In this document: positions 63,757-64,000 of the stretch, in pieces | Position numbering within the stretch: the first letter of the stretch is position 1 | How the letters are laid out: each line of letters opens with the position of its first letter | Assembly: GCA_946902985.2 (NCBI GenBank) | Contig: OX336393.1 | Coordinates: forward strand, 363,054,779 to 363,118,778 | DNA: 64,000 nt | Origin: Meconema thalassinum | Taxonomy: Eukaryota > Arthropoda > Insecta > Orthoptera > Tettigoniidae | Direction: 5' to 3' | Notes under the pieces: model-generated | Seen by the model: the letters and a program-made list of their open reading frames with translations, nothing else | What the model was told of the DNA's origin: nothing | The model's database searches: none | Made by a program: the position numbers and the translations under genes

Positions 63757-64000
63757 GAAAATCGTCAGTCCGCATCCAGTCGACCGACCGGGTTAGGGAA
63801 TGGAATGAATGAAGCCCCCATCTAGCAGCGAGGATATGAACTGTGCCGGCTGCCAAAGCCTGTCGCACTCCCCTGGGGCAATGATTAAATGAATGACAGA
63901 TGACATTAAATGATAGTGGAGAGAGTTGCTGAAATGAAATTGTGACAGGGAAAACCGGAGTACCCGGAGAAAAACCTGTCTGTCTCCGCTATATCCAGCA
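63757..64000 (-). mobile_element. SINE family C, cut by window edge
   Basis: 3' part of a minus-strand copy: tggatgcggactgacgattt, gaccgaccgggttagggaat, gagtacccggagaaaaacct. Head lies beyond base 64000. The 3' end differs slightly from other C copies. Confidence 0.9.

Noticed and set aside
1..64000. CRISPR array, operons or riboswitches
   Set aside because: The tandem repeats lack unique spacers of regular length, and nothing else in the window suggests prokaryotic DNA.

Overview
The window looks like intergenic or intronic DNA from a large, repeat-rich insect genome. The combination of tRNA-headed SINEs several hundred bases long, degraded non-LTR retrotransposons, cut-and-paste transposon relics and Helentron-like repeats suggests a polyneopteran such as an orthopteran or phasmid; this is inference, not a match. 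I found no convincing host protein-coding gene, no intact tRNA or rRNA gene and no CRISPR. Almost all open reading frames are short chance frames, frames inside a tetranucleotide array, or relics of transposon proteins.

Layout. 0-7 kb: SINEs, a Helentron-like element with a 164-bp tandem array, and a LINE relic. 7.2-12.25 kb: a 5-kb (CTTA)n array starting at the 3' end of a SINE. 12.7-19 kb: a SINE nested in a SINE, a 1.18-kb foldback element, LINE 3' ends, and two SINEs stacked at one target site. 19-30 kb: an RT relic split by a SINE, plus more SINEs and LINE ends. 30-41 kb: two Tc1/mariner-like internal-deletion derivatives, a 5S rRNA-derived SINE inside a tRNA SINE, and LINE ends. 41-50 kb: a Helentron-like element with a 293-bp tandem period, SINEs and two LINE relics. 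50-64 kb: a hAT relic inside an 80-bp minisatellite, a piggyBac-like relic with TTAA ends, a Helentron-like element with about 291-bp periodicity, a SINE inside another foldback, and SINEs to the edge.

Family letters A-M are local labels for this window. SINE families A (GGCTTCGG head), B (GGCTGCG head), C (GCCTCCG head), D, E, F, G, H and I differ in their 5' tRNA-like heads, but D, E and H share a central core and A, E and F share a 3' tail module. The shared modules are the main organising principle of the region. Perfect or near-perfect target-site duplications (9-15 bp) around many copies show recent LINE-type retroposition. No operon-like or pathway relation between genes exists here; the functional links are between SINEs and the LINEs that presumably mobilised them, and between deleted transposons and absent autonomous partners.
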